A stretch of 64,000 nt of DNA. Origin: Thiopseudomonas denitrificans. Lineage in GTDB: Bacteria > Pseudomonadota > Gammaproteobacteria > Pseudomonadales > Pseudomonadaceae. Shown here piece after piece: positions 61,900 through 64,000 of the stretch; position 1 is the stretch's first letter, and every line of letters starts with the position of its first letter. Location: contig NZ_LNJZ01000002.1 of assembly GCF_002866065.1 (NCBI RefSeq), positions 141,397 through 205,396 on the forward strand, read 5' to 3'. The notes beneath the pieces were generated by a model. That model worked only from the letters and a program-made list of their open reading frames with translations. It had not been told where the DNA came from and searched no databases. A program made the translations under genes and the position numbers.

Positions 61900-62114
61900 G
61901 GGCCGGCCGGTGCGAATTGATCCATGGCTATGACTTTGTGTTCTTGCGGGGGCAGATGAGTCCGGGCCCGGGCGGGCTTGTCTGTACTGTGTTTTGTCAG
62001 GGCTGCCGGCTCGGCTTTTTGCCTGCGGGGCCATTGCTTGATTGCTATCAAGCATCCTTTGGTGCTGCTTTCATTAGTCTGTGCAGGTAGAAAACAACCT
62101 TGTGAGGAATTGCC

Positions 62115-62369
62115 ATGACTGTTGAGAACCACCCGCTGCTGCGCGAAAACCCGGAGCTGGCCGACAAGCTGCTGGCTCGTGCCATGGCTGACGGTGCTTT
62201 TGCCCAGCGGGCCCAGCGTTACGCGACTCTGGATGCACTGGTCCAGAACTCTTCCGCGGGTGCTGAAGAAGCTGCCGAATACGCCGCACTGGGCAAGCAG
62301 CTGATTGGCGAGCTGGAACTGCCGGTAACAACCAGCTGCTGCGGCGGCTGTGGCGGTAGTGCGCACTAG
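62115..62369 (+). CDS. small protein with Cys/Gly-rich C-terminus
   Basis: 84 residues, preceded by TGTGAGGAATTGCC (GAGG). Mostly helical and acidic (ENHPLLRENPELADKLLARA, RYATLDALVQNSSAGAEEAA), ending TTSCCGGCGGSAH with three cysteines and a histidine. The tail could bind a metal or iron-sulfur cluster, but no family was recognised. A terminator lies 70 bp downstream, so it is a single-gene unit. Confidence 0.65.
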   Translation: MTVENHPLLRENPELADKLLARAMADGAFAQRAQRYATLDALVQNSSAGAEEAAEYAALGKQLIGELELPVTTSCCGGCGGSAH

Positions 62370-62440
62370 GATTTGAAGCTGTTGTTGTGACCTGTCCGTG
62401 ATTGTTTTCTCTCCATGATCACAGGCGGGAGTTGGGCTTG

Positions 62441-62467
62441 ACGCCGGTCTCTGACCGGCGTTTTTTT
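62441..62467 (+). terminator. rho-independent terminator after the small Cys/Gly gene
   Basis: Stem ACGCCGGTC (62441-62449) with GACCGGCGT (62453-62461) and a run of seven T. Confidence 0.85.
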
Positions 62468-62497
62468 GCCTGTCTGTTTGCTAGTGCTGGCTCCAGC

Positions 62498-64000
62498 AAC
62501 ATGTGCGAATGAATTCGCACCTACGATGGGTCCGGATTTATTCGCAGATGTAGGTCCGGATTTATCCGGACAGGCGCGGCATGGCCGGCCGCGGAGGCTC
62601 ATGTGCGAATGAATTCGCAGATGTAGGTCCGGATTTATCCGGACAGGCGCGGCATGGCCGGCCGCGGAGGCTCATGTGCGAATGAATTCGCAGATGTAGG
62701 TCCGGATTTATCCGGACAGGCGCGGCATGGCCGGCCGCGGAGGCTCATGTGCGAATGAATTCGCAGATGTAGGTCCGGATTTATCCGGACAGGCGCGGCA
62801 TGGCCGGCCGCGGAGGCTCATGTGCGAATGAATTCGCAGATGTAGGTCCGGATTTATCCGGACAGGCGCGGCATGGCCGGCCGCGGAGGCTCATGTGCGA
62901 ATGAATTCGCAGATGTAGGTCCGGATTTATCCGGACAGGCGCGGCATGGCCGGCCGCGGAGGCTCATGTGCGAATGAATTCGCAGATGTAGGTCCGGATT
63001 TATCCGGACAGGCGCGGCATGGCCGGCCGCGGAGGCTCATGTGCGAATGAATTCGCAGATGTAGGTCCGGATTTATCCGGACAGGCGCGGCATGGCCGGC
63101 CGCGGAGGCTCATGTGCGAATGAATTCGCAGATGTAGGTCCGGATTTATCCGGACAGGCGCGGCATGGCCGGCCGCGGAGGCTCATGTGCGAATGAATTC
63201 GCAGATGTAGGTCCGGATTTATCCGGACAGGCGCGGCATGGCCGGCCGCGGAGGCTCATGTGCGAATGAATTCGCAGATGTAGGTCCGGATTTATCCGGA
63301 CAGGCGCGGCATGGCCGGCCGCGGAGGCTCATGTGCGAATGAATTCGCAGATGTAGGTCCGGATTTATCCGGACAGGCGCGGCATGGCCGGCCGCGGAGG
63401 CTCATGTGCGAATGAATTCGCAGATGTAGGTCCGGATTTATCCGGACAGGCGCGGCATGGCCGGCCGCGGAGGCTCATGTGCGAATGAATTCGCAGATGT
63501 AGGTCCGGATTTATCCGGACAGGCGCGGCATGGCCGGCCGCGGAGGCTCATGTGCGAATGAATTCGCAGATGTAGGTCCGGATTTATCCGGACAGGCGCG
63601 GCATGGCCGGCCGCGGAGGCTCATGTGCGAATGAATTCGCAGATGTAGGTCCGGATTTATCCGGACAGGCGCGGCATGGCCGGCCGCGGAGGCTCATGTG
63701 CGAATGAATTCGCAGATGTAGGTCCGGATTTATCCGGACAGGCGCGGCATGGCCGGCCGCGGAGGCTCATGTGCGAATGAATTCGCAGATGTAGGTCCGG
63801 ATTTATCCGGACAGGCGTGGCATGACCGGGCCACGGAGGCTCATGTGCGAATGAATTTGCACCTGTAGGTCCGGATTTATCCGGACAGGCGCGGCATGGC
63901 CGGCCGCGGAGGCTCATGTGCGAATGAATTCGCAGATGTAGGTCCGGATTTATCCGGACAGGCGTGGCATGACCGGGCCACGGAGGCTCATGTGCGAATG
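62498..64000. repeat. tandem array of a 73-bp REP-like unit, about 19 complete copies
   Basis: Units start at 62601, 62674, 62747 and so on every 73 bp to 63769, then 63843, 63916 and a cut copy at 63990; a degenerate copy precedes at 62498-62600. Each unit holds TGCGAATGAATTCGCA, GTAGGTCCGGATTTATCCGG (arms of GTCCGGAT-TT-ATCCGGAC) and a GCGGCATGGCCGGCCGC block. Copies are identical by eye until about 63815, where two variant 74-bp units appear. Three palindromes per unit are typical of REP/BIME DNA. The 86-codon reading frame across part of it is a repeat artefact. Confidence 0.9.

Noticed and set aside
63657..63917. 86-codon open frame in the repeat array
   Set aside because: The frame is produced by the 73-bp repeat itself; the period is not a multiple of three and the peptide simply repeats.
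62601..64000. CRISPR array
   Set aside because: The units are contiguous 73-bp copies with no unique spacers, and no cas genes are present.

Overview
The window looks like a chromosomal stretch from a gammaproteobacterium in or near the Pseudomonadaceae. The basis is gene content and order: rpsU-dnaG-rpoD next to tsaD, plsY, folB and folK as in Pseudomonas, a psl-type exopolysaccharide operon, a DUF3077 gene, and frequent use of the octamer GCTGGCGC (the Chi sequence reported for Pseudomonas, from memory). The genus cannot be fixed from sequence alone; a malate dehydrogenase gene and DUF3360 transporter suggest a marine or halophilic relative (inference).

Layout. (1) 1-1490: accessory debris, with the N-terminal part of a Fic-family gene running off the left edge and a truncated HicA toxin. 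(2) 1495-16630: a tight operon matching pslA-pslK of Pseudomonas aeruginosa in order, size and domain content. It makes, polymerises and exports a mannose-rich exopolysaccharide. One departure is a left-handed beta-helix acetyltransferase between pslJ and pslK. (3) 16635-17030: decayed IS3-type transposase. (4) 17215-25933: an 8.7 kb integrated element in a tRNA(CAU) gene, bounded by 50-bp direct repeats, with a tyrosine integrase, putative integrase arm sites at both ends, a series of small unrecognised genes, palindrome arrays and a strong excess of GCTGGCGC. (5) 25884-39590: core genome: tRNA, DUF3360 transporter, rpoD, dnaG, rpsU, an MFS-acyltransferase fusion, tsaD, plsY, folB, folK, a CidA/LrgB pair and hldE. 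(6) 39606-55452: an O-antigen/EPS locus opening with an exact ops (RfaH) element and an EPS-associated MarR-type regulator. It continues with a WbpO/WbpP pair for GalNAcA, a very AT-rich serotype core (flippase, polymerase, glycosyltransferases), an L-QuiNAc/L-FucNAc-type sugar pathway, a fused epimerase/initiating transferase and WbpM. (7) 55653-62369: a toxin-antitoxin pair, accC-accB-aroQ, small membrane and lipoprotein genes, mdh, an FklB-type isomerase and a Cys/Gly-ended small protein. (8) About 62500-64000: a near-perfect tandem array of a 73-bp REP-like unit, cut by the window end.

The genes work together mainly as two surface-polysaccharide factories on either side of housekeeping genes. 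The Psl-type locus is Wzx/Wzy-like with its own PCP, export protein and glycosidase. The O-antigen locus is Wzy-dependent, probably under RfaH antitermination, and depends on HldE for LPS core heptose. The tRNA-borne element is the least understood part and the best candidate for undescribed biology: its cargo is unrecognised, and its Chi-like density, phased palindromes and inverted GCTGG-rich terminal region suggest an element with a replicating or linear DNA stage.
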